A DNA stretch of 5,645 bases, from NCBI GenBank assembly GCA_030615705.1, contig JAUWYT010000132.1:1-5645 (forward strand), in the 5' to 3' direction. Each line of letters begins with the position of its first letter. The first letter of the stretch is position 1. This stretch comes from Chloroflexota bacterium. Lineage in GTDB: Bacteria; Chloroflexota; Anaerolineae; VGOG01. Below are positions 1 through 5,645 of this stretch, piece by piece. The notes beneath the pieces are model-generated. The model did no database searches, had not been told where the DNA came from, and saw only the letters and a list, made by a program, of their open reading frames with translations. The position numbers and the translations under genes are program-made.

Positions 1-1
1 C

Positions 2-1018
2 GCTTTTGGTGCCCGTCGCGTAGTCCATTCCATTTTCGTCCTTTTCGGGCTCTCCCTGGTCATTTTCACCATCTCCCGGATCATGCCCGGCGATCCGGCG
101 CGGATGGCCGTGGGCGCCAGGGCGCCCCAGTGGGTAGTGGATAAGCTGCGTGAACAGATGCACCTCAATGACCCACTTCACACCCAGTACTATTACTGGC
201 TTCGCGATGCTCTGCATGGCGATTTCGGCATCTCCCTGGTGACGCGGCGTCCGGTAGCCGACGACATCAAGGAGTTTTTCCCGGCGACGTTCGAATTGGC
301 CCTTTTTGCTGGCATCATCATGGGGGGAGCGGGCATCCTCTTGGGGACAGTCTCTGCCCAGCATAAGGACAAGTGGATTGACAACGTTGTCCGTGTCATT
401 TCCTATCTCGGGGTGGTGACGCCCTCTTTCGTTTTTGCCATCCTTTTCCTTCTCCTTTTCGGTATGACTCTGAACTGGATGCCGACGATGGGGCGAATCA
501 GCACAGAGCTCTCTCGCCCTTCACTTGTCACGGGCCTCATCACCATTGATGCCCTATTGGCAGGTGACTTTGCCGTTTTCTTCGACGCCCTGTGGCACCT
601 TATCCTGCCCGGGCTCGCTCTGGCCATGGGGGGGCTGGCCCAGGAGGCCCGCATCACCCGCTCGACCATGTCCGACAATCTGACCAAAGACTACATCGCG
701 TCCGCACGCTCACTTGGCATTCCAGAGAAGGTGATCATGAGGAGTTTCTTGCTCAAGCCTTCCCTGATCCCGACCGTCTCGATCCTCGGTCTCGATTTTG
801 CCGCCACGCTGGGCAGCGCCTTCCTGGTTGAGTTGATCTTCAACTGGCCTGGGATATCCCGCTATGGGATCAACGCCATGTTGCGCAAGGACCTGAACGC
901 CATCGCCGCTGTCATCATGATCCTTGGCGTTGTCTTTATCATTGTCAACATCCTGGTTGACCTCGTCGTCGCTCAACTCGATCCCAGAATTCGATTGGCT
1001 CCAGGAAGGGGTGAATAA
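2..1018 (+). CDS. dppB: Peptide-type ABC transporter permease, DppB/OppB family (5' end outside window)
   Basis: Inner-membrane channel subunit of a dipeptide/oligopeptide/nickel-type importer, expected to pair with the DppC-like protein encoded next. The frame is open from base 2, giving 338 visible residues, close to the usual ~335-340 of the family, so only a few N-terminal residues should be missing. The first visible ATG (83) is not the start: it lies in the 'IMPGDPA' motif that ends the first membrane helix, and the hydrophobic helix (visible residues about 8-27) is encoded upstream of it. Further hydrophobic segments lie near residues 97-118, 137-156, 195-211, 258-280 and 298-324. The cytoplasmic EAA-type coupling loop, which docks on the ATPases, is seen at about 230-257 (DYIASARSLG at 230-239). 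The C-terminus ends with the family-typical LDPRIRL (326-332). Stop TAA at 1016-1018 is one base before the dppC start. The family is certain; the substrate is not. Confidence 0.95.
   Translation, partial: AFGARRVVHSIFVLFGLSLVIFTISRIMPGDPARMAVGARAPQWVVDKLREQMHLNDPLHTQYYYWLRDALHGDFGISLVTRRPVADDIKEFFPATFELALFAGIIMGGAGILLGTVSAQHKDKWIDNVVRVISYLGVVTPSFVFAILFLLLFGMTLNWMPTMGRISTELSRPSLVTGLITIDALLAGDFAVFFDALWHLILPGLALAMGGLAQEARITRSTMSDNLTKDYIASARSLGIPEKVIMRSFLLKPSLIPTVSILGLDFAATLGSAFLVELIFNWPGISRYGINAMLRKDLNAIAAVIMILGVVFIIVNILVDLVVAQLDPRIRLAPGRGE
1003..1010 (+). promoter_or_regulatory. Ribosome binding site for dppC
   Basis: AGGAAGGG lies inside the last codons of dppB, 9 nt before the GTG at 1020. 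It decides the start: the in-frame GTG at 1011 touches this site directly, and the in-frame ATG at 924 would overlap dppB by 95 nt and add non-family sequence. Confidence 0.7.
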
Positions 1019-1019
1019 C

Positions 1020-1946
1020 GTGACAGCACAAACAAGAAGTCCAACCCCTTCGGCTCCGCTCAGGGCAGGTCTGGCTAGGAGTAAAACGGCTGTCGCTAAG
1101 GAAAATCTTGGCCGCAACTGGTACAAATTCTCACGCAATCCGATGTCCATCATTGGGCTGGTCACGGTCCTACTCATCGTCTTCCTGGCCGTTTTCGCCC
1201 CGCTGGTCGCCACGCATCCGAAGCACGCCAGCGCTTTCGTTGACTTCGCCAATGCCAGCAGCCCTCCCTGCCGGATCTATCCGTTCGGCACCGATGTTGT
1301 GGGCCGTGACATTTTGAGCCGAATTTTCTTCGGTTTCCGCTTCTCGTTGGTGATGGGAGTGGTCGTTCTGGCCCTGGTGGTTCCTCCGGGAGTGACATTG
1401 GGGCTGGTCGCTGGCTACAACCAGGGAACCTGGCTGGACACGGCAATCATGCGTATCACCGACATTTTCCTGGCTGTGCCCCCCCTGGTACTGGCCCTGG
1501 CTATGTGCTCTGTTCTCACCCCTAACCTGTTCAACGCCATGATAGCCGTCTCCCTGATGTGGTGGCCCTGGTATACCCGGCTGGTCTATGGACTCGCCTC
1601 CACGCTGCGGAATGAATTCTTTGTCAGCTCAGCCGAGGCGATCGGAGCCAGCAAGGCTCACATTATCTTCAGGGAAATCCTTCCCAACTGCATCTCGCCC
1701 ATCTTTACCAAGATGAGCCTCGACGTGGGGTGGGTCATTCTCATTGGATCCTCGCTCAGTTTCGTCGGCCTCGGTGTGCAACCACCGAGGCCCGGCCTGG
1801 GGACGATGGTCGCCGATGGAGCCAGATACCTGCCGGACCAGTGGTGGATTTCAGTCTTTCCCGCCCTGGCTATCGTGGTCGTCGTCCTTGGCTTCAACCT
1901 GTTGGGTGACGGCCTGCGCGATATGTTCGCCGCCGAGGAGGGTTGA
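1020..1946 (+). CDS. dppC: Peptide-type ABC transporter permease, DppC/OppC family
   Basis: Second channel subunit of the importer, 308 residues, the usual size. Translation most likely begins at GTG 1020, one base after the dppB stop and 9 nt after a good ribosome binding site. Residues 1-30 form a polar tail. The OppC_N-type region follows (RNPMSIIGL from residue 39, first helix about 44-63). Next comes the family motif GTDVVGRD (90-97), then helices near 108-131, 149-166 and 171-190. The EAA coupling loop is around 201-225 (SAEAIGAS, 204-211). The DppC hallmark LSFVGLGVQPP is at 246-256, and a last helix precedes the cytoplasmic GDGLRDMF end. The polar tail is partly encoded by a repeat-like sequence at 1046-1065. 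The stop TGA shares its last base with the dppD ATG, so the two are probably translationally coupled. Family assignment is secure; the substrate is unknown. Confidence 0.95.
   Translation: MTAQTRSPTPSAPLRAGLARSKTAVAKENLGRNWYKFSRNPMSIIGLVTVLLIVFLAVFAPLVATHPKHASAFVDFANASSPPCRIYPFGTDVVGRDILSRIFFGFRFSLVMGVVVLALVVPPGVTLGLVAGYNQGTWLDTAIMRITDIFLAVPPLVLALAMCSVLTPNLFNAMIAVSLMWWPWYTRLVYGLASTLRNEFFVSSAEAIGASKAHIIFREILPNCISPIFTKMSLDVGWVILIGSSLSFVGLGVQPPRPGLGTMVADGARYLPDQWWISVFPALAIVVVVLGFNLLGDGLRDMFAAEEG
1046..1065. repeat. Possible dispersed palindromic repeat inside the dppC 5' end
   Basis: CCCTTCGGCTCCGCTCAGGG is an interrupted inverted repeat (outer arms CCCT/AGGG). It resembles the short 'CCCTTCG...GCTCAGGG' motifs I recall as scattered in many copies in some environmental bacterial genomes. 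It encodes residues about 9-16 of the DppC tail, ahead of the conserved domain. Only one copy is in the window, so its repeat status rests on recall. Confidence 0.4.
1935..1941 (+). promoter_or_regulatory. Ribosome binding site for dppD
   Basis: GAGGAGG in the last codons of dppC, 4 nt before the ATG at 1946. It favours that ATG over the in-frame TTG at 1943 (1 nt away) and over the ATG at 1958 (16 nt away). Confidence 0.65.
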
Positions 1947-2956
1947 TGAGGTTTGAGATGGGCACTTCCCCCCTGCTGGAAATCAAAGACTTGCACGTTC
2001 ATTTCGACGTCTACGGGGGCACCCTCAGAGTCCTGGACGGGGTGAACTTCACCGTGCACAGCGGGCAGAAGGTCGGTCTGGTCGGCGAGACCGGCTGTGG
2101 CAAGACGACGACGATGAAGTCCATCCTGCGCATCTTGCCCATGCCGCCCGCCCGCATCCCGCGCGGAGAGATCTACTTCAAAGGGCAGGATGTCCTCAAG
2201 ATGGGAGAGGGCGAATTGCGGCAGGTGCGGAGTGAGGGCATCTCGATGATCTTCCAGGACCCGACGGCTGCCCTCAACCCGGTGTTCACCATCGGCCAAC
2301 AACTGGGGGCTGTGGTCAAGTATTCAATGGAAGGCAAAAAGCTATCCAAAAAGGAAATCCGGGAACGGGCCATCATCCCCTTGAAAGAGGTGGCTCTGCC
2401 CGATCCGGAACGGATGCTGGATAGCTACCCCATCCAGCTAAGTGGCGGGATGCGGCAGCGGGTCTGCATTGCCATGGCCCTGGTCGCCAGCCGGGAACTG
2501 CTCATCGCCGACGAGCCGGGCACCTCCCTGGATGTCACCATCGAGGACCAGATTCTGCGGCTGCTGCACCGCTTGGTGGAGGAAAAGAACGTCTCTGTCA
2601 TCCTTATCACTCATACCCTGGGAGTGGTGCGGGAGACGACCGACCGGGTCTACGTCATGTACGCCGGCAACATGGTAGAAATGGCCGCCACTGAGGAGCT
2701 TTTCGCCCAACCGCTGCACCCCTACACCCGCGGGCTGATGGACGCCGTCCCCAGGCTGACGGGCGGTGGCATCGCCGACGGTATCCCAGGGCGGATCCCT
2801 GATTACCTCAACCCGCCGCCCGGCTGCCGCTTCCATCCGCGCTGTCCTCGTGCGATGGAAATCTGCCGGCAAGAGAAACCCTCTTTCTACGGTAAGCGAA
2901 GCGGCGTCAGCGACAACCACGAGGTCGCTTGTTTCCTCTACCGGGATAGCGAATGA
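1946..2956 (+). CDS. dppD: Peptide-type ABC transporter ATP-binding protein, DppD/OppD family
   Basis: One of two cytoplasmic ATPases of the importer, 336 residues, the usual length. The ATG start overlaps the dppC stop by one base. Visible motifs: Walker A GETGCGKT (47-54), Q-loop FQDP with Q104, a signature LSGGMRQR (165-172) typical of DppD, Walker B LLIADEP with D189 and E190 (185-191), D-loop SLD (194-196) and H-loop H223. Two spots are unusual: the stretch after Walker B reads EPGTSLD where EPTTALD or EPTSALD is common, and the H-loop reads THT (222-224) where THD is common. The C-terminal peptide-transporter domain starts near HPYTRGLMDAVP. It carries four cysteines, C294, C300, C307 and C329 (spacing x5, x6, x21), matching the pattern that binds a [4Fe-4S] cluster in some Dpp/Opp ATPases. 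Partner: the DppF-like protein encoded downstream. Confidence 0.95.
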   Translation: MRFEMGTSPLLEIKDLHVHFDVYGGTLRVLDGVNFTVHSGQKVGLVGETGCGKTTTMKSILRILPMPPARIPRGEIYFKGQDVLKMGEGELRQVRSEGISMIFQDPTAALNPVFTIGQQLGAVVKYSMEGKKLSKKEIRERAIIPLKEVALPDPERMLDSYPIQLSGGMRQRVCIAMALVASRELLIADEPGTSLDVTIEDQILRLLHRLVEEKNVSVILITHTLGVVRETTDRVYVMYAGNMVEMAATEELFAQPLHPYTRGLMDAVPRLTGGGIADGIPGRIPDYLNPPPGCRFHPRCPRAMEICRQEKPSFYGKRSGVSDNHEVACFLYRDSE

Positions 2957-2958
2957 CG

Positions 2959-3028
2959 GGACGCAGATTAACGTAGATTTTCGCAGATAAAAAGAAGAAT
3001 CAGCGTAGATCAGCGTTAGTCTGCGTCC
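2959..3028. repeat. Palindromic decamer-repeat element in the dppD-dppF spacer
   Basis: Two 30-nt arms (2959-2988 and 2999-3028) are imperfect inverted repeats, pairing at about 23-24 of 30 positions, around an A/G-only 10-nt loop (AAAAAGAAGA). Each arm consists of three 10-nt units of the form NNNCGCWGAT: left GGACGCAGAT, TAACGTAGAT and TTTCGCAGAT; right, in reverse complement, GGACGCAGAC, TAACGCTGAT and CTACGCTGAT. The element starts 2 nt after the dppD stop. In RNA it would form a long hairpin between dppD and dppF. There is no U-tract after it, so it is not a standard intrinsic terminator. It resembles dispersed 'CGCAGATTAACGCAGAT' repeats I recall from Chloroflexota-like genomes, but only one copy is visible here. 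Confidence 0.8.
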
Positions 3029-3052
3029 GGTGGAAAAGGGAACATAGAGGCT

Positions 3053-4051
3053 ATGACCACTGATATTCTGACCGTTGCCGATCTAAAGAAGTACTTTGTC
3101 ATTGGGCACAGCGGCATCTTGAAACGGGAGCCCATCACCGTCAAGGCGGTAGATGGCATCTCCTTCGGCGTAAGAGAGGGAGAGACTTTCGGCCTGGTCG
3201 GGGAATCCGGTTCTGGCAAGAGCACCGTCGCTTACACGACTATCGGTATGTACCGGCCGACCGAAGGTAGCATCAGCTTTCGGGGGCGGAGCCTGTTCGA
3301 TGGAAACAAGGAGCGGCCACTGGCCATCAAGAAAGAGATACAGATTGTCTTCCAGGATCCAGGCTCGTCTCTGAATCCAAGGCGGAGTATCAAACAGATC
3401 CTGGAGTTGCCGCTTCAGGTTCACCGCCAGGACGAGAATCGGCTGGAGCAGGTCGTGCGGCTGCTGGAGATGGTGGAGTTGCCGCCGGATTACATGCAAA
3501 AGTATCCCCAGATGTTAGGCGGAGGCGAGAAGCAAATGGTGGCCATCGCCCGAGCGTTGGCCACCGATCCCTCCTTCATCATCCTCGATGAGCCGACTTC
3601 TGCCCTGGATGTGTCTATCCAGGCCAAGATTATCAACCTCCTCATACGGTTGCAGAACGAGTTTCATCTCTCCTATTTGTTCATTACCCACGATCTGAGC
3701 TTGATGCGCAACGTCGCCTCGCGGGTGGCCATCATGTACCTGGGCAAGATCTGTGAGGTTGCCGAGGCGGCCGAGTTCTTCCGTAACCCGTACCACCCAT
3801 ACACACGAATGCTCCTCTCCTCCATTCCGGTCATCTCAGAAGAGGAGGAGAAGCTCAAGCCCAAAAAGATTATCTCCACCGGCGAGATCCCGAGCCCGGT
3901 CAACGTCCCCACCGGTTGTAGCTTCCACCTTCGCTGCCCCGCCAAGCTGAATGTCTGTTCCGAAGTGGATCCAGTCATGGTCGAGATCGAAGGCCAAACG
4001 GGTTTGGCACGGCATACAGTTCGTTGCCATCTTTACGGCCAGGCCGGCTAG
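3053..4051 (+). CDS. dppF: Peptide-type ABC transporter ATP-binding protein, DppF/OppF family
   Basis: Second cytoplasmic ATPase, 332 residues, usual length. The ATG at 3053 is well supported: an in-frame stop (TAG 3017-3019, inside the repeat) lies upstream with no other start codon between. The ribosome binding site is poor (AGAGG only 2 nt away, AAAAGGG 12 nt away), so translation may be weak or need coupling. Motifs: Walker A GESGSGKS (50-57), Q-loop Q101 in FQDPGSSLNP, Walker B FIILDEP with D179 and E180 (175-181), D-loop ALD, and H-loop H213 in ITHD. The signature is abnormal: LGGGEKQM (155-162) instead of LSGGQ(K/R)QR, so the key serine is glycine and the glutamine is glutamate. The C-terminal domain has four cysteines, C289, C295, C302 and C325 (spacing x5, x6, x22), mirroring DppD and fitting a [4Fe-4S] site. 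The racemase-like gene follows after 28 nt. Confidence 0.95.
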   Translation: MTTDILTVADLKKYFVIGHSGILKREPITVKAVDGISFGVREGETFGLVGESGSGKSTVAYTTIGMYRPTEGSISFRGRSLFDGNKERPLAIKKEIQIVFQDPGSSLNPRRSIKQILELPLQVHRQDENRLEQVVRLLEMVELPPDYMQKYPQMLGGGEKQMVAIARALATDPSFIILDEPTSALDVSIQAKIINLLIRLQNEFHLSYLFITHDLSLMRNVASRVAIMYLGKICEVAEAAEFFRNPYHPYTRMLLSSIPVISEEEEKLKPKKIISTGEIPSPVNVPTGCSFHLRCPAKLNVCSEVDPVMVEIEGQTGLARHTVRCHLYGQAG

Positions 4052-4067
4052 GAAGGCGGCGGACGCT

Positions 4068-4075
4068 AAGGAGGG
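4068..4075 (+). promoter_or_regulatory. Ribosome binding site for the racemase-like gene
   Basis: AAGGAGGG, a near-perfect Shine-Dalgarno sequence, 4 nt before the ATG at 4080. It shows that translation starts there and not at the in-frame ATG at 3951, which lies deep inside dppF. Confidence 0.8.
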
Positions 4076-4079
4076 AATC

Positions 4080-4871
4080 ATGAAGCAGAGAATCTTGTAC
4101 ATTCACCCCGTAGGACCCGTAGGAGTCGAGATAGAAGAAGGGCTCCAGTTCTTAACGGGTCAGAAGCAGGAGGGGACAGAGCTGACCATGGTCACTCTGC
4201 CCCGTGGCCCGGAGCACCTGGAGTATCGTTACTACGAGGCGCTGGTTCTGGTAGACATCTTGCACCTCGTCAAAGAGGCCGAACACCAGGGGTTCGATGC
4301 GGCAGTCATCGGCTGCTTCTACGACGTGGGGCTGCAAGCTGCCCGCGAGGTGGCAGAGCGAATGGTGGTAGTAGCCCCCTGTGAGGCATCCACCCACATC
4401 GCCGCCACTTTGGGAGACAAGTTCTCCATCATCGTAGGGCGCAGGAAGTGGATTCCGGAGATGATGGAGAACGTGGTCAGATATGGCATGAAGGAGAGGC
4501 TGGCCTCTTTTAAGTCAGTGGACCTGGGGGTGCTGGAGTTTCACCAGGACGAGCAGGAGACTGCCCGCCGATTCAGGGAGGTCGGGCGGGAAGCCGTAGA
4601 GCGTGATGGGGCCGAGGTGCTCATCCTGGGTTGCACCGCCACCTATGGGTTCTATCGTGAGCTCCAGGAAGAGTTGGGCGTGCCGGTCATAGACTCTATG
4701 ATCGCCGCCTTCAAAACCGCCGAGTTCGCGGCCGAACTGGAGAACCGATTCGGGTGGAGCCACAGCAAGATCGGGGGCTACGAATCGCCTCCCCCAGAGG
4801 AGTTCACCCCCTGGCGACTGGAGGAGCAGTACGACTTTGGCGATATGAGGACTTGGCTGCGGGGATGGTGA
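4080..4871 (+). CDS. Asp/Glu/hydantoin racemase family protein (hydantoin-racemase-like)
   Basis: A cytoplasmic enzyme of 263 residues with no signal peptide. The family fold has two similar halves, each giving one catalytic cysteine for two-base, cofactor-free racemisation. Both are visible: C79 in VIGCFYDVGL (76-85), comparable to GCFGDPGL of hydantoin racemases, and C185 in LGCTATYG (183-190). The C-terminal SHSKIGGYESPPPEE stretch also recalls hydantoin-racemase-like proteins. Differences from classical HyuE: the N-terminal 'NPN(S/T)' substrate loop is replaced by HPVGPVG (9-15), a third cysteine C101 sits in VVAPCEAS, and the protein is about 20 residues longer at the C-terminus (tail DMRTWLRGW). 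It lies 28 nt after dppF with a strong ribosome binding site, so it is probably in the same operon and may act on the imported compound. No hydantoinase or carbamoylase is in view. Other members of the superfamily, such as aspartate/glutamate racemase, maleate isomerase or arylmalonate decarboxylase-like enzymes, remain possible. Confidence 0.82.
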   Translation: MKQRILYIHPVGPVGVEIEEGLQFLTGQKQEGTELTMVTLPRGPEHLEYRYYEALVLVDILHLVKEAEHQGFDAAVIGCFYDVGLQAAREVAERMVVVAPCEASTHIAATLGDKFSIIVGRRKWIPEMMENVVRYGMKERLASFKSVDLGVLEFHQDEQETARRFREVGREAVERDGAEVLILGCTATYGFYRELQEELGVPVIDSMIAAFKTAEFAAELENRFGWSHSKIGGYESPPPEEFTPWRLEEQYDFGDMRTWLRGW

Positions 4872-5072
4872 GAAAGGTCTCTCCGACTAGCGATACAGAG
4901 AGGGGGTGGTAGCCTGTAATGATTCAGTCTAGGTTCGTATAGTTCAGCGGTCAGGGACGCGTGCTACGGGTAGCAGGGCCCGATAGTTCCGCTCTCTGCC
5001 AATGAAGCCAGACTGGGGACTGGGGTCTCGGCCGCCAGAACACTAATTCGATAAGCAAGAAGGAGAAAAGAA
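4872..5072 (+). other. Intergenic spacer / leader before the binding-protein gene
   Basis: This 201-nt gap has no convincing gene. It holds a small hairpin (TGCTA 4962-4966, TAGCA 4971-4975, loop CGGG), a TATAGT box at 4938-4943 that could be a -10 element but lacks a good -35, complementary segments CAGAGAG (4896-4902) and CTCTCTG (4992-4998), and a short direct repeat, GACTGGGG then ACTGGGG (5011-5025). No T-tract terminator is seen after the racemase gene. A separate promoter or mRNA processing site for the binding protein would fit the common need for excess binding protein, but this is inference. Confidence 0.4.
5060..5065 (+). promoter_or_regulatory. Ribosome binding site for the solute-binding protein
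   Basis: AAGGAG, 7 nt before the ATG at 5073, with an A-rich spacer. It fixes the start just ahead of a basic Tat-type signal peptide. Confidence 0.8.
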
Positions 5073-5645
5073 ATGAGAAAGATCGAAGAAAGTGATGCGG
5101 TGAAGGCGCTGCGTCGAAAGATCACGCGGCGGCGATTCGTGCAACTGGTAGGAGGAGGTGTTGGTGCTGCGCTGGTGGCTAGCTGCGCACCTAGGCCGAC
5201 GCCTACGCCAACGGCAGCACCTAAGGCGACGGCGACACCCGTGCCCCCTACGGCGACACCGGTGCCCTTTACGCCGACTCCTGCGCCCGTTCCTGGGACG
5301 GGGATCCTTATCTACAGCGGAGGTCAGGACATCCCCACCTTGGATCCCCGTGATCGCGGCGACTATACCATCAACTGCATGATGAGAGCGCTCTACGACT
5401 CGCTCTGGTGGCAGGAAGGATGGCCGCCCAGACTGACGCCCAACCTGTGCACCCATTATGAGGTGTCTGACGATGTCAGAGAATGGGTCTTCCATCTGGA
5501 TGAGCGAGCCAAGTTCCATGATGGCACGCCACTGACGGCGGAGGCGGTAGAATGGACCCTCAGGGGTATCTTGAGCTTCCAGCGACCGCGTGCGGCGGAC
5601 CTCCTGCCGGTGATGAACGAGGACAGTATAGAGGTAGTGGACAGC
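5073..5645 (+). CDS. Family 5 extracellular solute-binding lipoprotein (Tat signal), 3' end outside window
   Basis: First 191 codons of the ligand-capturing protein of the importer; the family is usually 500-600 residues, so about two thirds lie beyond the right edge. The reading frame stays open to the last base. The N-terminus is a Tat signal: TRRRFVQLV (18-26) fits S/T-R-R-x-F, followed by a hydrophobic stretch and a lipobox VASC with lipidated C38. Residues 39-76 form a Thr/Pro/Ala linker that would hold the domain off the membrane. The mature domain then begins (GILIYSGGQDIPTLDP from 77). It shows the SBP_bac_5 hallmarks ALYDSLWW, a variant of the LTPxLAxxWE motif (LTPNLCTHYEVSDD), and FHLDERAKFHDGTPLTAEAV. 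It is separated from the racemase gene by 201 nt and likely serves the permease encoded upstream. Ligand choice cannot be read from this part. Confidence 0.93.
   Translation, partial: MRKIEESDAVKALRRKITRRRFVQLVGGGVGAALVASCAPRPTPTPTAAPKATATPVPPTATPVPFTPTPAPVPGTGILIYSGGQDIPTLDPRDRGDYTINCMMRALYDSLWWQEGWPPRLTPNLCTHYEVSDDVREWVFHLDERAKFHDGTPLTAEAVEWTLRGILSFQRPRAADLLPVMNEDSIEVVDS
5229..5270 (+). repeat. Two-copy 21-nt tandem repeat in the lipoprotein linker
   Basis: Units 5229-5249 and 5250-5270 match at 18 of 21 bases (both begin ACGGCGACACC) and encode TATPVPP and TATPVPF. It looks like a recent in-frame duplication that lengthens the flexible linker between lipid anchor and binding domain. Confidence 0.7.

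Noticed and set aside
924..1019. Earlier start of dppC at ATG 924
   Set aside because: It overlaps the last helix of dppB and adds residues that match no DppC feature; GTG 1020 has a well-placed ribosome binding site.
710..1252. 180-codon open frame on the minus strand
   Set aside because: Antisense to two clear permease genes, no recognisable domain and biased low-complexity composition.
1658..2302. 214-codon minus-strand open frame across the dppC/dppD junction
   Set aside because: Antisense shadow of two conserved genes with no family resemblance.
2959..3028. Intrinsic transcription terminator between dppD and dppF
   Set aside because: The hairpin is imperfect and no run of T follows it; dppF is needed for the same transporter.
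2961..3028. CRISPR array, because of short repeated units
   Set aside because: The units are contiguous 10-mers in inverted arrangement with no spacers and no cas genes nearby.
3951..4079. N-terminal extension of the racemase-like protein starting at ATG 3951
   Set aside because: It would overlap dppF by about 100 nt, the added residues are basic and unlike the family, and a strong ribosome binding site precedes ATG 4080.
4931..5000. tRNA-like stretch: GGTTCG and TATAGTTCAGCGGTC look like T-arm and D-arm pieces
   Set aside because: No acceptor stem pairs, no proper 7-nt anticodon loop on a 5-bp stem, and no T-arm at the right distance downstream.
5043..5519. 158-codon minus-strand open frame
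   Set aside because: Arg-rich antisense of the Tat signal, the Thr/Pro linker and the binding domain; the plus-strand frame has a clear signal peptide, lipobox and family motifs.

Overview
The window holds one plus-strand cluster for a peptide-type ABC importer: two permease subunits (DppB-like, cut by the left edge, and DppC-like), two ATPases (DppD-like and DppF-like), a two-cysteine Asp/Glu/hydantoin racemase family protein, and the first 191 codons of a family 5 solute-binding lipoprotein that runs off the right edge. No RNA gene, CRISPR array, insertion sequence or plausible minus-strand gene was found.

Organism: GC-rich bacterial DNA, best guess a Chloroflexota (Anaerolineae-like) genome or metagenome contig. 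The reasons are indirect. The binding protein has a Tat signal, a lipobox and a long Thr/Pro linker, a style common in that phylum. The dppD-dppF gap holds a 70-nt palindrome built of 'CGCAGAT' decamers, and the dppC 5' end holds a 'CCCTTCGG...GCTCAGGG' motif. Both resemble dispersed repeats I associate with such genomes. No marker gene is present to prove it.

Layout: dppB (2-1018) and dppC (GTG start at 1020) are one base apart. dppC and dppD overlap by one base (1946). A 96-nt spacer with the palindromic repeat precedes dppF (3053-4051). The racemase-like gene (4080-4871) follows after 28 nt. A 201-nt spacer with weak signals then leads to the binding-protein gene (from 5073).

Working together: the lipoprotein would capture a peptide-like or amino-acid-derived ligand outside the membrane, DppB/DppC would form the channel, and DppD/DppF would power it. 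The racemase-like enzyme would act on the imported compound in the cytoplasm, possibly a hydantoin or a D/L amino-acid derivative; the substrate is not determined by the sequence. The most notable details are a degenerate signature motif in DppF (LGGGE for LSGGQ) that would fall in the same composite ATP site as unusual residues in DppD, four-cysteine C-terminal motifs in both ATPases that fit [4Fe-4S] sites, and the repeat element inside the operon. Overall this is a recognisable transporter cluster with some unusual details, not an obviously new system.
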